Shown in pieces: positions 30,662 to 40,336 of a DNA stretch of 64,000 bases; position 1 is the stretch's first letter; each line of letters opens with the position of its first letter. The DNA comes from Crocinitomicaceae bacterium (GTDB lineage: Bacteria > Bacteroidota > Bacteroidia > Flavobacteriales_D > Sanyastnellaceae), in assembly GCA_002690915.1 (NCBI GenBank), contig NZGF01000064.1, positions 38,287 to 102,286 on the forward strand, written 5' to 3'. Under the pieces are notes generated by a model. That model ran no database searches and was not told the origin of the DNA. It saw nothing but the letters and a program-made list of their open reading frames with translations. The position numbers and the translations under genes were made by a program.

Positions 30662-33528
30662 ATCGCATTATCCTCTTTATAGCACTTGGCGCACTCGGAA
30701 CGGAAAGCGTTGCCCAACGCAACCGCCTCACACCTACACCCGCTGCTGAGCGTTTGGCTGTGGCAGAACATCGCAAAGCAAGTGACGCCGCTTCCTGGAC
30801 TTCCGGACTGGACTTACGGTGCGTCGGCCCTACGGTGATGAGTGGTCGGGTTGTAGACATCGCCGTCGACAGCCCTGATGGCCGAACGTTTTATGTTGCC
30901 TATGCATCAGGTGGGCTCTGGCGCACGGAGAACCATGGGACATCGTTTGAGCCCTTGTTTGACGAAGCCCTAACCATCACATTGGGTGCCATCGCAGTGC
31001 ATCCTGAAACCGGGCGCATCTGGGCCGGAACGGGCGAGGTCAACAGCTCCAGGAGTTCATACGCCGGTACGGGAATGTACACGAGTGATGACGGCGGCAA
31101 AACATGGCAACACGCAGGATTGGAAGACGCCCACCACATTGGGCGTATTGCTTTGGACCCCGACAACCCAGCCATCGCTTATGCCGCAGTGTTGGGACCG
31201 TTGTACTCCGCCAACGCCTGTGGAGGTGTATGGAAAACCAGCGACAGCGGCGCGAACTGGCAACGCGTGCTGCATCAGGCCGGCGACCACGGTGATGCCG
31301 GAGCGGTCGACCTCATCCAGGACCCTTCCAATCCCAATCGACTCTTCGCGGCCCTCTGGGACCGAACGCGACGGGCGTGGGACTTCCTAGGTAACGGTTC
31401 GGGAAGCGGCATCTGGGAAAGCATCGATGCAGGAACGACCTGGTCGGAATTATCGGCCTTGGAAGGATTTCCTGCGTCCGAATTCACGGGCCGGATTGGC
31501 TTGGCGTGGCATGCGAAGAGCCAACAACTGTTTGCACTGGTCGACAACCAGGCTGCCCTTCCAACCGAGGAAGACGAAGAAGATGAGGAGGCTCATACAC
31601 CCGAAGATTTCAAGATGATGACGACGTCTGAATTTGCTGCATTGGATACTGCCATGCTCGAGGCTTACCTCGAAGACAACAATTTTCCGCGTGATGCAAC
31701 AGCGGCTTCAGCGTTCGAGGACGTTGCCACAGGAAACTTGGTTCCACGTGACTTTTACGATTACCTCACGGACGGGAACCGGGCATTATTCGAGGCGGAC
31801 ATCGCCGGGGCGGAGGTCTACAGGCTGCAAGCAGATCGGAAACAATGGGACCGTACCCATGCGGAAGTCCTCGAAGACGTTTGCTACACATACGGCTACT
31901 ATTTTGGATTGATCGAAGTCGACCCAACGAATGCCGACCAATTGTACATCGCAGGCGTTCCGCTCATCCAGTCCGAAGATGGCGGCGAAACCTGGTCCTC
32001 CATTGGCGCACCCAACGTACACGTCGACCACCACCACCTGTGGATTGACCCCTCAAATCCTGACCACCTCATCAACGGAAACGACGGTGGCATCAACATC
32101 AGCTGGGACAGCGGCGAAAACTGGGTCAAGTGCAACAGCCCAGAAGTCGGTCAGTTTTACGCGGTGGAAGTGGACAACGCGGAGCCCTACCGAATTTATG
32201 GAGGACTCCAAGACAACGGCACATGGCGCGGCCCCTCCAACTACCGCGACACCCCTGGCTGGCAACAGAGCGGACATTACGCTTGGACCTCCATCGGGGG
32301 GGGCGACGGCATGCAAATCGAGGTGGACCCTCGCGATCCGAATGTGGTCTTCACCGGGTCTCAGTTTGGCTACTACAGCCGGCAAGACCTCAATACCGAC
32401 GACTACACCGGCATCCACCCCCAGCACGACTTAGGCGAAACGCCCCTGCGCTGGAATTGGCAAACCCCCATTTGGTTAAGCCGACATCAAAATGACATTT
32501 TGTACATGGCATCAAATCGTGTTCACCGGTCGTTTGATCAAGGCGCCAACTGGGAAACCCTCAGCGGCGATCTCACTCGCGGCGGCAGGCCCGGTAACGT
32601 GCCGTTCGGCACCATCACCAGCCTGCAAGAAAGCTCCTTGCGCTTTGGGCAACTCGCAGTGGGAACAGATGACGGCTTGATTCAGGTTAGCCGCGATGGA
32701 GGATACAGCTGGATTGAATTGACCTCGCCCCTGCCTCAAGACCCAAAAAACGAACGCACACTCTGGGTGAGTGAGGTGCTCTGGAGTACACACCATGTGA
32801 ATCGGCTTTACATCGGACTCAATGCCTACCGATTGGATCATTTTGAGTCCTATGTCTTCGTCACGGAAAACGACGGTCGAACATGGAAACGTTTGGGCAA
32901 TCGCAACTCAGCAAACGGTCTGCCTGCAGAACCTGTGAATGCCCTTATTGAATCGGAAGATTGGGAAGATTTGCTTTTCGTCGGCACGGATGGTGGATGC
33001 TACGCAAGCTTGGACCGTGGCGCATCGTGGTCCACGCTTCACCCTGATTTGCCCCATGTTCCTGTGCACGACCTCGTTATCCAAGAACGCGAAAATGAGC
33101 TGGTAATCGGCACCCACGGACGCAGCATTTGGGTAGCCGACTTGAACCCTTGGCTGGACCATGCAACAGAAGCCTTTGCTACCTCTTGGGCCACGGATTC
33201 GTTAATCGTTTTGGAATGGAACGAACAGTGGGGAAAGAAAGGATGGGCATGGAGTGAACCGCGCAAAGAGGAAGTTCGTTTTAATGTATTTAACCCAGAC
33301 CGAATCGAGGGCCGTTGGGAATGGATTGACAGCACCGGAACAGCATACCCAGTAGACTCAGCCAGCGTGGTCGAAAAAGGTTGGCAACTGATTCGGGTGC
33401 CTGCGCAATGGACAACAGATGAAGCAGCAGTTGCCTTCCCAGACCTTGGCACCTACCAAATGCTCTTCAGAGCCAAAACAAGTGAAGGACTAAGAGGACC
33501 TAAAATCTCCGTCGAAGCAGCGAAATGA
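30658..33528 (+). CDS. Secreted BNR/sortilin (VPS10)-like beta-propeller protein
   Basis: Signal peptide, repeated Asp-box motifs (SDDGGKTWQHAG, TSDSGANWQRV, SEDGGETWSSIG, DQGANWETL, SLDRGASWSTL). Confidence 0.85.
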   Translation: MNRIILFIALGALGTESVAQRNRLTPTPAAERLAVAEHRKASDAASWTSGLDLRCVGPTVMSGRVVDIAVDSPDGRTFYVAYASGGLWRTENHGTSFEPLFDEALTITLGAIAVHPETGRIWAGTGEVNSSRSSYAGTGMYTSDDGGKTWQHAGLEDAHHIGRIALDPDNPAIAYAAVLGPLYSANACGGVWKTSDSGANWQRVLHQAGDHGDAGAVDLIQDPSNPNRLFAALWDRTRRAWDFLGNGSGSGIWESIDAGTTWSELSALEGFPASEFTGRIGLAWHAKSQQLFALVDNQAALPTEEDEEDEEAHTPEDFKMMTTSEFAALDTAMLEAYLEDNNFPRDATAASAFEDVATGNLVPRDFYDYLTDGNRALFEADIAGAEVYRLQADRKQWDRTHAEVLEDVCYTYGYYFGLIEVDPTNADQLYIAGVPLIQSEDGGETWSSIGAPNVHVDHHHLWIDPSNPDHLINGNDGGINISWDSGENWVKCNSPEVGQFYAVEVDNAEPYRIYGGLQDNGTWRGPSNYRDTPGWQQSGHYAWTSIGGGDGMQIEVDPRDPNVVFTGSQFGYYSRQDLNTDDYTGIHPQHDLGETPLRWNWQTPIWLSRHQNDILYMASNRVHRSFDQGANWETLSGDLTRGGRPGNVPFGTITSLQESSLRFGQLAVGTDDGLIQVSRDGGYSWIELTSPLPQDPKNERTLWVSEVLWSTHHVNRLYIGLNAYRLDHFESYVFVTENDGRTWKRLGNRNSANGLPAEPVNALIESEDWEDLLFVGTDGGCYASLDRGASWSTLHPDLPHVPVHDLVIQERENELVIGTHGRSIWVADLNPWLDHATEAFATSWATDSLIVLEWNEQWGKKGWAWSEPRKEEVRFNVFNPDRIEGRWEWIDSTGTAYPVDSASVVEKGWQLIRVPAQWTTDEAAVAFPDLGTYQMLFRAKTSEGLRGPKISVEAAK

Positions 33529-33537
33529 ATCACCCGT

Positions 33538-34314
33538 TCAAGCGCGCAAATGCGGCGGAATGATGCAGACAGGAATGGGGTTCATCTTGTGCTGATTGAC
33601 CCGATTCAGATGAGTGTAAACCGCCATGACTTCCCGCTGGCGTTCGCTCCATTTTGACGAATCAGCATCTGTATTCTCCATGGCCCATTCCAGTTCTGGA
33701 TACGAAGCGCCCAACTGGTCCTCATCGGTGCGATCATCGCCCCAAAGACCGTCGGTGGGAGGCGCATCCAAAATCGCTTGCCCAACCCCCAATGCTGCTC
33801 CCAATGCAAATACCTCCGTTTTCACCAAATCTGCAATAGGACTAACATCCACCCCACCATCGCCGTATTTGGTGTAGAAGCCCACACCAAAATCTTCCAC
33901 CTTATTACCAGTGCCCGCAACCAGAGCGCGACGCTGAGCCGCTAAAACATAGAGCGTCGTCATGCGCAACCGTGCCCTCGAATTGGCGAAAGCCAATCCA
34001 CCAGACGCATCTTCCGATTCCGGCAAGGCAGCAACCAAACCATCGTACACATCGGACAGGTCGACCCGAGCGCGCGCGACATTCTCAAATCGCTGCTCCA
34101 GCGCTTGCATGTGCATCTGGGCGCGAGAAACCTGTTCCGGGTGCTGGTGAATGGGCATCTCAACAACACATGTAGGCAGGCCCGTCTCGGCACAAAGGGT
34201 TGATGTCACGGCTGAGTCAATTCCACCGCTTACACCAATCACCCATCCATCCATATTGGCAGTTCGGGCGTAGTCCGTGAGCCAAGAAACAATGTGTCGG
34301 GTTAGCGGAATCAT
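33538..34314 (-). CDS. nadE: NH3-dependent NAD+ synthetase
   Basis: GWVIGVSGGIDSAVTSTLCAETGLP, GTGNKVEDFGVGFYTKYGDGGVDVSPIADLVKTEV. Confidence 0.93.
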   Translation of the reverse strand: MIPLTRHIVSWLTDYARTANMDGWVIGVSGGIDSAVTSTLCAETGLPTCVVEMPIHQHPEQVSRAQMHMQALEQRFENVARARVDLSDVYDGLVAALPESEDASGGLAFANSRARLRMTTLYVLAAQRRALVAGTGNKVEDFGVGFYTKYGDGGVDVSPIADLVKTEVFALGAALGVGQAILDAPPTDGLWGDDRTDEDQLGASYPELEWAMENTDADSSKWSERQREVMAVYTHLNRVNQHKMNPIPVCIIPPHLRA

Positions 34315-34319
34315 ACTTC

Positions 34320-35102
34320 TTAAAACATCAGACCGACGCAAAGTTCAATTTGCCCGGTTTTGCCTTTCATATCTCCTTGTACAGGCTGCTCAATGCCCAA
34401 AGCCTCATCAAACTCGAAAATCACCTCATCGCCCGTTCGAGTCTGGTACACCGGAAAGGCCTGGTATTGATTACGCAGGGCCATGTTATACCGCAGTCCA
34501 ACGGCCAATGCGGTAGTACCCGTAAAGCGCCGTTCAAGCCCCAGTCCAATGATCACGCTGGGGCGAAACAACAACGTTTCATCCACCAGAGAGACGAGCT
34601 CTGCATCGCTTGCCACGGCGTTGGCAAAAGCCCAATTTCCGAGTGAGTCAGAGTCAGAAAACAGCGTTGCCGTTCGCATCCCCTCGGACCGTACGTTAAG
34701 TCCCAACCCCACGCCAAATTGTCCGTAATAAGTGCTGTAACCGATCTCCTTTGTACGCATCTTAAACGTCAGTGGAATCTCCACATACTGCTGCTTTTGA
34801 TCAAGCTCAATTCGATTAATCACAGCGCCATCTGGCGTCGTATTGCTCTCAAAATAGGTTACCCGACCGCCGTTGTAAAAGATGTTGACCCCAGTTCCAA
34901 TCGCATACGATTCAGTGAACAATGCATCGAAAATGAACCCATAGCCGAAATGGGCCTGCCCTCCCGTTCCAACGTGCGACAATTCGCGCGCATCTGAGAA
35001 GGATATGTTCGGGGAAACCGTCAAACCGAGGTGATAACCTTGGGCCTGAACCGCATTGAACGAGGCCATAAAACAGGCAGCCACGAGGAGGAAGTACTTC
35101 AT
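34320..35102 (-). CDS. PorT-like outer-membrane beta-barrel protein
   Basis: Signal peptide, alternating barrel strands (KQQYVEIPLTFKMRTKEIGYSTYYGQFGVGLGLNV), C-terminal IELCVGLMF. Confidence 0.7.
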   Translation of the reverse strand: MKYFLLVAACFMASFNAVQAQGYHLGLTVSPNISFSDARELSHVGTGGQAHFGYGFIFDALFTESYAIGTGVNIFYNGGRVTYFESNTTPDGAVINRIELDQKQQYVEIPLTFKMRTKEIGYSTYYGQFGVGLGLNVRSEGMRTATLFSDSDSLGNWAFANAVASDAELVSLVDETLLFRPSVIIGLGLERRFTGTTALAVGLRYNMALRNQYQAFPVYQTRTGDEVIFEFDEALGIEQPVQGDMKGKTGQIELCVGLMF

Positions 35103-35186
35103 GAAATGGGGATTGCGCGGGGAGTGTTTCATCTTTGCAATGATTCAAAACTAATTCTTGCGAATAGAACGTTCACATCGAAGACC

Positions 35187-36239
35187 ATGCCAATGCTCAC
35201 GTCACATTGTTCAAGAACACCGGCGCTGCCCCTAATGATCGTATTGATCTGTTGCGCAGGGTTAACATTCACCGGCTGCGAGGAGAAACCAAATTTTCAG
35301 GTGCCGAAAGCGGCTTTTGATGCGGATGTTCCGACCCCCGTGGATATCCGTGGGCTAATGCGTCAGGGTGAATTCGACAGCTGGCACACTGCGACGGGCT
35401 CTTTTGGTTATGCGTACACTGAAGATATCTTGCGCATCGGTTCTGGAGCAGATCCGGCTACTGTGGTCGGATTTAAGACCTTCTTGGAGCACCCGAACAT
35501 AGCACCCATTGAAGCGGCCATTGACACCACGAGTGGGAGTGCTGCGCACTTGCTGCAGAACGAAGAGGTGTTGACGCGTGCGTTTCAGCGCTTTCACCAC
35601 TGGTTTCCCGATGCACCCCTTCCTCGAATCATGTGGATGAATTCGGGGTTCAATTACGCCGTTTACCCTACAGACCAGCACCTTGGAATCGGTTTGGAAT
35701 GGTTTCTGGGTAAAGACCATCCTATTGTATCCACCCTGCCTCCAGAAATGTTTCCCCAGTACATGCGCAACCGCATGGAACCGGATCGGATTTCAGCTTC
35801 GGCCTTCCGAGGTTGGCTTCTTGTGCACTTCAGCAATCCATGGTACCGTACAGACCGGTGTGTGGATGAAATGCTTTTTTGGGGTAAGGTGATTTACATC
35901 ATGGAACAGTGCATGCCGGATCTATCCAAAGCGGACCTATGGGACTGGACAGCCGAAGCGTGGACCTGGGCCCAAGTCCACGAACGAGACATCTGGCTGG
36001 AACTGCAACCTCAGGACGCGCTGTTCAACACAGACCGCACACAGTTCAGCAAATGGTTCAACGAAGGCCCTTTCACCCGCTGCGGGGCCATTCCGCAAGA
36101 CAGCCCGGACCGCCTCGGCGCGTACATGGGATGGCGCATGGTCAGCGATTTTATGGAAAAGCATCCGGAGGTCGATTTAGCCGCTCTTATGGAGGTGACC
36201 GACATCAATCCTGTGGTCAAGGCTTACCGACCTTTATAA
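35187..36239 (+). CDS. gldB: Gliding motility lipoprotein GldB
   Basis: Lipobox TFTGC, body compatible with the GldB family (YPTDQHLGIGLEWFLGKDHPI, PEMFPQYMRNRMEPDRI); followed by gldC. Confidence 0.85.
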   Translation: MPMLTSHCSRTPALPLMIVLICCAGLTFTGCEEKPNFQVPKAAFDADVPTPVDIRGLMRQGEFDSWHTATGSFGYAYTEDILRIGSGADPATVVGFKTFLEHPNIAPIEAAIDTTSGSAAHLLQNEEVLTRAFQRFHHWFPDAPLPRIMWMNSGFNYAVYPTDQHLGIGLEWFLGKDHPIVSTLPPEMFPQYMRNRMEPDRISASAFRGWLLVHFSNPWYRTDRCVDEMLFWGKVIYIMEQCMPDLSKADLWDWTAEAWTWAQVHERDIWLELQPQDALFNTDRTQFSKWFNEGPFTRCGAIPQDSPDRLGAYMGWRMVSDFMEKHPEVDLAALMEVTDINPVVKAYRPL

Positions 36240-36271
36240 TTCACCACCTTTGCACCTCAATTTTTTCTGTC

Positions 36272-36601
36272 ATGGCCGAATCACAGATTACCATCCGGGT
36301 CCAAACGGATGAAAACAAAGTTCCCACAGCGATCACCTGGTCAGCGGACGATAGCGACGTCGCCAACCAAACCGCCAAGGCCATGTCCCTCGCGATGTGG
36401 GACGAGTCGCAAGGCAACGCAGTGCACATGGATCTTTGGACGAAGGAAATGAGCGTCGAAGAGATGCGCCACTTCGTGTGTCAGACCATGATGACCTTGG
36501 CCACGACGCTTGAAAAAGCCACCAACGATAAGGCCCATGCCCTCGCCATACGGAGTTTCACAGAAGAGCTAGCGAAGCGGTTGGAGGTCTTGAAAGATTG
36601 A
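36272..36601 (+). CDS. gldC: Gliding motility protein GldC
   Basis: 109 aa, ITIRVQTDENKVPTAITWSADDSD..AKAMSLAMWD..NAVHMDLWTKEMSVEEMRHF; adjacent to gldB. Confidence 0.85.
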   Translation: MAESQITIRVQTDENKVPTAITWSADDSDVANQTAKAMSLAMWDESQGNAVHMDLWTKEMSVEEMRHFVCQTMMTLATTLEKATNDKAHALAIRSFTEELAKRLEVLKD

Positions 36602-36605
36602 GGGA

Positions 36606-37235
36606 TTAAGCCTCATACAAGGCGTTCGTCTGTTCGATGAAACGCAACAACTCCTCACGCCCTTCGCCTTTTTCTGCGCTTGTCACATAGACTGGCGGCA
36701 TACGATGCCACTGCTTGAGTAGTTCTACCTCGTAGCGCGGCAAAAACCCAGCACGCTCTGCTTGATTGAGCTTATCAACCTTGGTAAACACCATGACGAA
36801 CGGGATTTGATTTTCGCCCATCCACGCCATGAATTCCATGTCCACTTTTTGGGGCGCATGGCGGCTGTCTAGCAGCATCATGACACACATCAGATTGGGC
36901 CTACCCGTTAAGAACTGCTCGCTGGTGCGCTGCCATTTGACCCTGCTCTTCTTGCTCACCTTCGCGTAGCCAAAACCCGGCAAATCGACCAGGTACCAAC
37001 TGCTTCCCTCCCCGATTTTTTCGTGGCCTTCATCGATCACAAAATGATTAATCAGCTGCGTCTTACCCGGAGTGGAGGAGATTTTGGCCAATCCCTTGCG
37101 ATTGGTCAGCATGTTGATGAGGGACGACTTGCCTACGTTCGAGCGGCCGATGAATGCGTATTCTGGACGGTCAGCTGGTGGGCACTCCTTTGGGTGTGCG
37201 CTGGATTTTAAGAATTCCGATGTTTTGACCTTCAT
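36606..37235 (-). CDS. engB: Ribosome biogenesis GTP-binding protein YihA/YsxC (EngB)
   Basis: EYAFIGRSNVGKSSLINMLTNRKGLAKISSTPGKTQLINHF, YLVDLPGFGYAKVSK. Confidence 0.97.
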   Translation of the reverse strand: MKVKTSEFLKSSAHPKECPPADRPEYAFIGRSNVGKSSLINMLTNRKGLAKISSTPGKTQLINHFVIDEGHEKIGEGSSWYLVDLPGFGYAKVSKKSRVKWQRTSEQFLTGRPNLMCVMMLLDSRHAPQKVDMEFMAWMGENQIPFVMVFTKVDKLNQAERAGFLPRYEVELLKQWHRMPPVYVTSAEKGEGREELLRFIEQTNALYEA

Positions 37236-37241
37236 AGCTGC

Positions 37242-38018
37242 TCAGCCCGCTTTTCCAAAGCCCCGCGCGTCATACCACGACTCAAGGATTTGGTTGAACA
37301 TTTCAGGGTGCTCCATCATGGGCGCATGTCCGCATTCGTCAATCCAAAATAAGTCACTATCCGGGAAGCCCGACCTGAACTCCTCTGCCACTTCGGGCGG
37401 CGTGATGATGTCGTTTTTGCCCCAAATCAAGCAAACGGGCACGGTCATCGCAGGCAGGTCATTGGCCATATTGTGGCGGATGGCACTTTTGGCAATGGCC
37501 AAAATCCGCAGCACCTTTTCGCGGCTATTGACAGCTTCGAAGCATTCATCAACCAATTCCTCCGTTGCATGTTTGGAATCATAGAAGGTCACGGCCACCT
37601 TATCGCGAATGAACGTCTTGTCCTCGCGGCGTGGAAAGCTATTTCCGAAGGCGTTTTCATACAAACCGCTGCTTGCGGTTAAGCTCAATGACGCCACCTT
37701 TCCAAGGTTATTCTTGGTGAAAATCAGACCCACGTGACCTCCTAGGCTATTGCCCAATAGATGGACTTTTTCAAGTCCCATTTCGGCCACAAATCCTTCG
37801 ATGTGCTCGGATAGGCTTTTGGCGCTCGTCTTCCGCATGGGCAATTCATAGATAGGCAGCATCGGAATGATGACTCGGAAGCGATTAGAAAAATGGCTGA
37901 AAACGCCTTTGAAGTTGCTCAAAGCGCCGAACAAACCATGGAGCACAAGCAGGGGTTCGCCCTCTCCGGCCTCGACATACTTGTAAGGTCCGCGTTCGAT
38001 GATGGCAGGTTGATCCAT
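37242..38018 (-). CDS. Alpha/beta-fold hydrolase
   Basis: LLVLHGLFGALSNF, nucleophile elbow LLGNSLGGHVG, CGHAPMMEHPEMFN. Confidence 0.9.
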   Translation of the reverse strand: MDQPAIIERGPYKYVEAGEGEPLLVLHGLFGALSNFKGVFSHFSNRFRVIIPMLPIYELPMRKTSAKSLSEHIEGFVAEMGLEKVHLLGNSLGGHVGLIFTKNNLGKVASLSLTASSGLYENAFGNSFPRREDKTFIRDKVAVTFYDSKHATEELVDECFEAVNSREKVLRILAIAKSAIRHNMANDLPAMTVPVCLIWGKNDIITPPEVAEEFRSGFPDSDLFWIDECGHAPMMEHPEMFNQILESWYDARGFGKAG

Positions 38019-38081
38019 TGATACCGTTTAGGTGGTAAAGGTCGAACAAACTGAGTGTATTCGCCCATGTGCACCCATATG

Positions 38082-38200
38082 CTGTCCACATCAAGTGTTG
38101 AAAACGTGTTGATAGCGCAAGAACATCGTCGGAGGCGAAAATCAGTAAATCCCCGTCCTAGTTGACTTATCCCTAGTTCTGTATTCAAAACTTTTCCACA
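38082..38200. promoter_or_regulatory. Cluster of DnaA-box-like 9-mers
   Basis: TTTTCCACA (38192-38200, fits TTWTNCACA); near-matches CTGTCCACA (38082-38090), TGTTGAAAA (38096-38104), TGTTGATAG (38107-38115). Confidence 0.3.
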
Positions 38201-38203
38201 AAG

Positions 38204-38248
38204 TGGGAGAAAGTGTCAAAGAGTGGGAGAAAGTGGGAAATGTTGGGT
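38204..38248 (+). promoter_or_regulatory. MraZ operator array (five 10-bp-phased boxes)
   Basis: TGGGA 38204, TGTCA 38214, TGGGA 38224, TGGGA 38234, TGGGT 38244, each start exactly 10 bp after the previous one, upstream of mraZ. Confidence 0.85.
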
Positions 38249-38255
38249 ATTTTTG
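38248..38255 (+). promoter_or_regulatory. Bacteroidota-type -7 box of the mraZ/dcw promoter
   Basis: TATTTTTG, exact TAnnTTTG, overlapping the last MraZ box by one base; start codon at 38271. Confidence 0.5.
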
Positions 38256-38270
38256 AGATTCTTAACGACC

Positions 38271-38756
38271 ATGCTCAATCTACTCGGAGAATACACGTGT
38301 AAAATCGACGCCAAAGGGCGCCTGATGTTCCCTGCGCGCTTGCGAAAGCAGCTGGAAACGGTGCTCCACAATGGACTGGTCATCAACCGCGATATTTTCG
38401 AAGGATGTTTGGTGGTGTACCCCCAACCCGAATGGGACAAGGTGAACCGCGAGATGTCGCGACTCAGCCGTTACAACCGCAAACACCAGCTATTCCAACG
38501 CAAATTCATGAAGGGAGCGACCCACGTGGAACTTGACGGTTCCGGGCGCATCAACATCGCGGCATTGCTACTCGAGCACGCCGGCATTCACCTGCCTGCC
38601 GACAATGAGATTATTGTTTCTGGCCTCGGCGAAAAGATTGAAATCTGGAGCAAGGCCCGCTATGATAGGAGTGTCCTCGATGACGCTGAAGATTTTGATT
38701 TCGGAACCCTCGCCGAAGAGGTCCGCAATGACTTGGAACCCAACAACGAGAACTAA
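38271..38756 (+). CDS. mraZ: Division/cell wall cluster transcriptional regulator MraZ
   Basis: MLNLLGEYTCKIDAKGRLMFPARLRKQL, duplicated AbrB-like fold (ATHVELDGSGRINIAALLLEHAGI). Confidence 0.96.
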   Translation: MLNLLGEYTCKIDAKGRLMFPARLRKQLETVLHNGLVINRDIFEGCLVVYPQPEWDKVNREMSRLSRYNRKHQLFQRKFMKGATHVELDGSGRINIAALLLEHAGIHLPADNEIIVSGLGEKIEIWSKARYDRSVLDDAEDFDFGTLAEEVRNDLEPNNEN

Positions 38757-38759
38757 TCC

Positions 38760-39710
38760 ATGAATCCCGGCACCTACCACGTTCCTGTTTTGGCCGACGC
38801 TAGCATTTCAGGGATTGGTGCCGCTGAGCTTCCAAGCGGAATCTATGTCGACGCCACGTTCGGTGGAGGTGGGCATTCACGTCTCATCCTCGAGGCGCTC
38901 GACTCCAACGGTCAACTATTCGGATTCGACCAAGACGCCGACGCTCATGCCAATGCACTTCCTGATGAACGGTTCACTTTGATTCCGGAAAATTTCCGAC
39001 ACACTCGAAATTTCCTCCGACTAAATGGGGTGCGGCGCATTGACGGCTTGTTGGCTGACCTGGGTGTATCCTCCCACCAATTTGACGAAGGCACCCGCGG
39101 ATTCTCAATCCGTTTCGATGCTCCGCTGGACATGCGAATGAACCAATACGATGGGTTGTCTGCCGCCGACATTGCTGCCACCTATACAGTAAAGGACCTC
39201 ACACGGATTTTCCGATTGTACGGAGAACTGAAGCGGCCTGATAAGGTCGCCCATGCCATCGCCCACTTCCGCGAGGACCAGCGCATTGCCCGAACGGGCG
39301 ATTTAATGGAGGCCACGAAACACCTTGCCCCCAGCGGCAAGGAGAACCAGTTTCACGCCCAAGTCTTTCAAGCATTTCGAATAGAAGTCAACGATGAACT
39401 GGGCGCGCTCAAAGCCCTCTTAGAATCCTCCATTCACCTCATGGAAGAAGGCGGTCGGTTGGCCGTCATTTCCTACCACAGCTTGGAAGACCGTTTAGTA
39501 AAGCATTTCATGCGTTCCGGCAATTTTGAAGACGACATCAAACGCGACCTCAAAGGCGCAACCCTGTGCCCGTTTGCGCCGCTCAACCGCAAAGCCATAG
39601 TCGCCGATAAAGAAGAGCAAGTCCGGAACCCCCGCTCCCGCAGTGCCCGACTACGAGTGGCCACCCGAACCGCCTTGTCGCTAGACGAGATCAATTCATT
39701 GGCCGCATGA
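38760..39710 (+). CDS. rsmH: 16S rRNA (cytosine(1402)-N(4))-methyltransferase RsmH
   Basis: YHVPVLADASISG, YVDATFGGGGHSRLILE, LADLGVSSHQFD, RLAVISYHSLEDRLVKHFM. Confidence 0.97.
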   Translation: MNPGTYHVPVLADASISGIGAAELPSGIYVDATFGGGGHSRLILEALDSNGQLFGFDQDADAHANALPDERFTLIPENFRHTRNFLRLNGVRRIDGLLADLGVSSHQFDEGTRGFSIRFDAPLDMRMNQYDGLSAADIAATYTVKDLTRIFRLYGELKRPDKVAHAIAHFREDQRIARTGDLMEATKHLAPSGKENQFHAQVFQAFRIEVNDELGALKALLESSIHLMEEGGRLAVISYHSLEDRLVKHFMRSGNFEDDIKRDLKGATLCPFAPLNRKAIVADKEEQVRNPRSRSARLRVATRTALSLDEINSLAA

Positions 39711-40336
39711 AAAAATTCTTCTCCTTCCTCCGCAAAACAAAGGCCAAGCCAGATGTCGGTCCGCGCAACCGCGTGTTAACTCCAGTAGAAATAACCGTCC
39801 AAGAGGAACAGAAGCGCAAATTGGCAGAACATCAAGCCAAGTCCTCCACCCGCAAAAAAGCCTTACGTACCGCCAAGGCCGCTAAGCAACGCAACCGCAT
39901 CGTAAAGGATGGTGAGTCAGCCAACACCAGCCCTGGCACTTCGCGGAAGCGCTGGTTCAGAAGCCGCCGACAACGCAACTCGCAAGAGCGTGCAGCGCGT
40001 CGAACACGAAACTCCATCAACCCCATTGTGCGAGACGTCTTGAGCGGTGAGTTCCTCACCCGAGAAGGCGTGACTCGTCACATCCCGTACCTCATCTTCG
40101 TGAGCGTTCTGTTCATCGCCTACATCGCCATGGGTTACCAGTTTGAACGCTTGGAACGCGAAAAGCTCAAAACCAAGCGTCAACTGGAAGAACTAAGCGC
40201 TGAATACAAAACCCTCAAGGCCGAATTCGAAACCCAACTCCAACAGAGTACCGTCGAACAAAATATCGCTGACCTGGGCCTGCGCCAAAACGTTGAACCC
40301 CCGTTCCTACTGGAATACCAATCCGTTGAACAATGA
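39707..40336 (+). CDS. ftsL: FtsL-like divisome protein with long basic N-terminal extension
   Basis: Position between rsmH and ftsI; VLSGEFLTREGVTRHIPYLIFVSVLFIAYIAMGYQFERLEREK TM plus coiled coil. Confidence 0.8.
   Translation: MKKFFSFLRKTKAKPDVGPRNRVLTPVEITVQEEQKRKLAEHQAKSSTRKKALRTAKAAKQRNRIVKDGESANTSPGTSRKRWFRSRRQRNSQERAARRTRNSINPIVRDVLSGEFLTREGVTRHIPYLIFVSVLFIAYIAMGYQFERLEREKLKTKRQLEELSAEYKTLKAEFETQLQQSTVEQNIADLGLRQNVEPPFLLEYQSVEQ

Noticed and set aside
38167-38175. TTATCCCTA as a DnaA box
   Set aside because: Two mismatches in the most conserved CACA part
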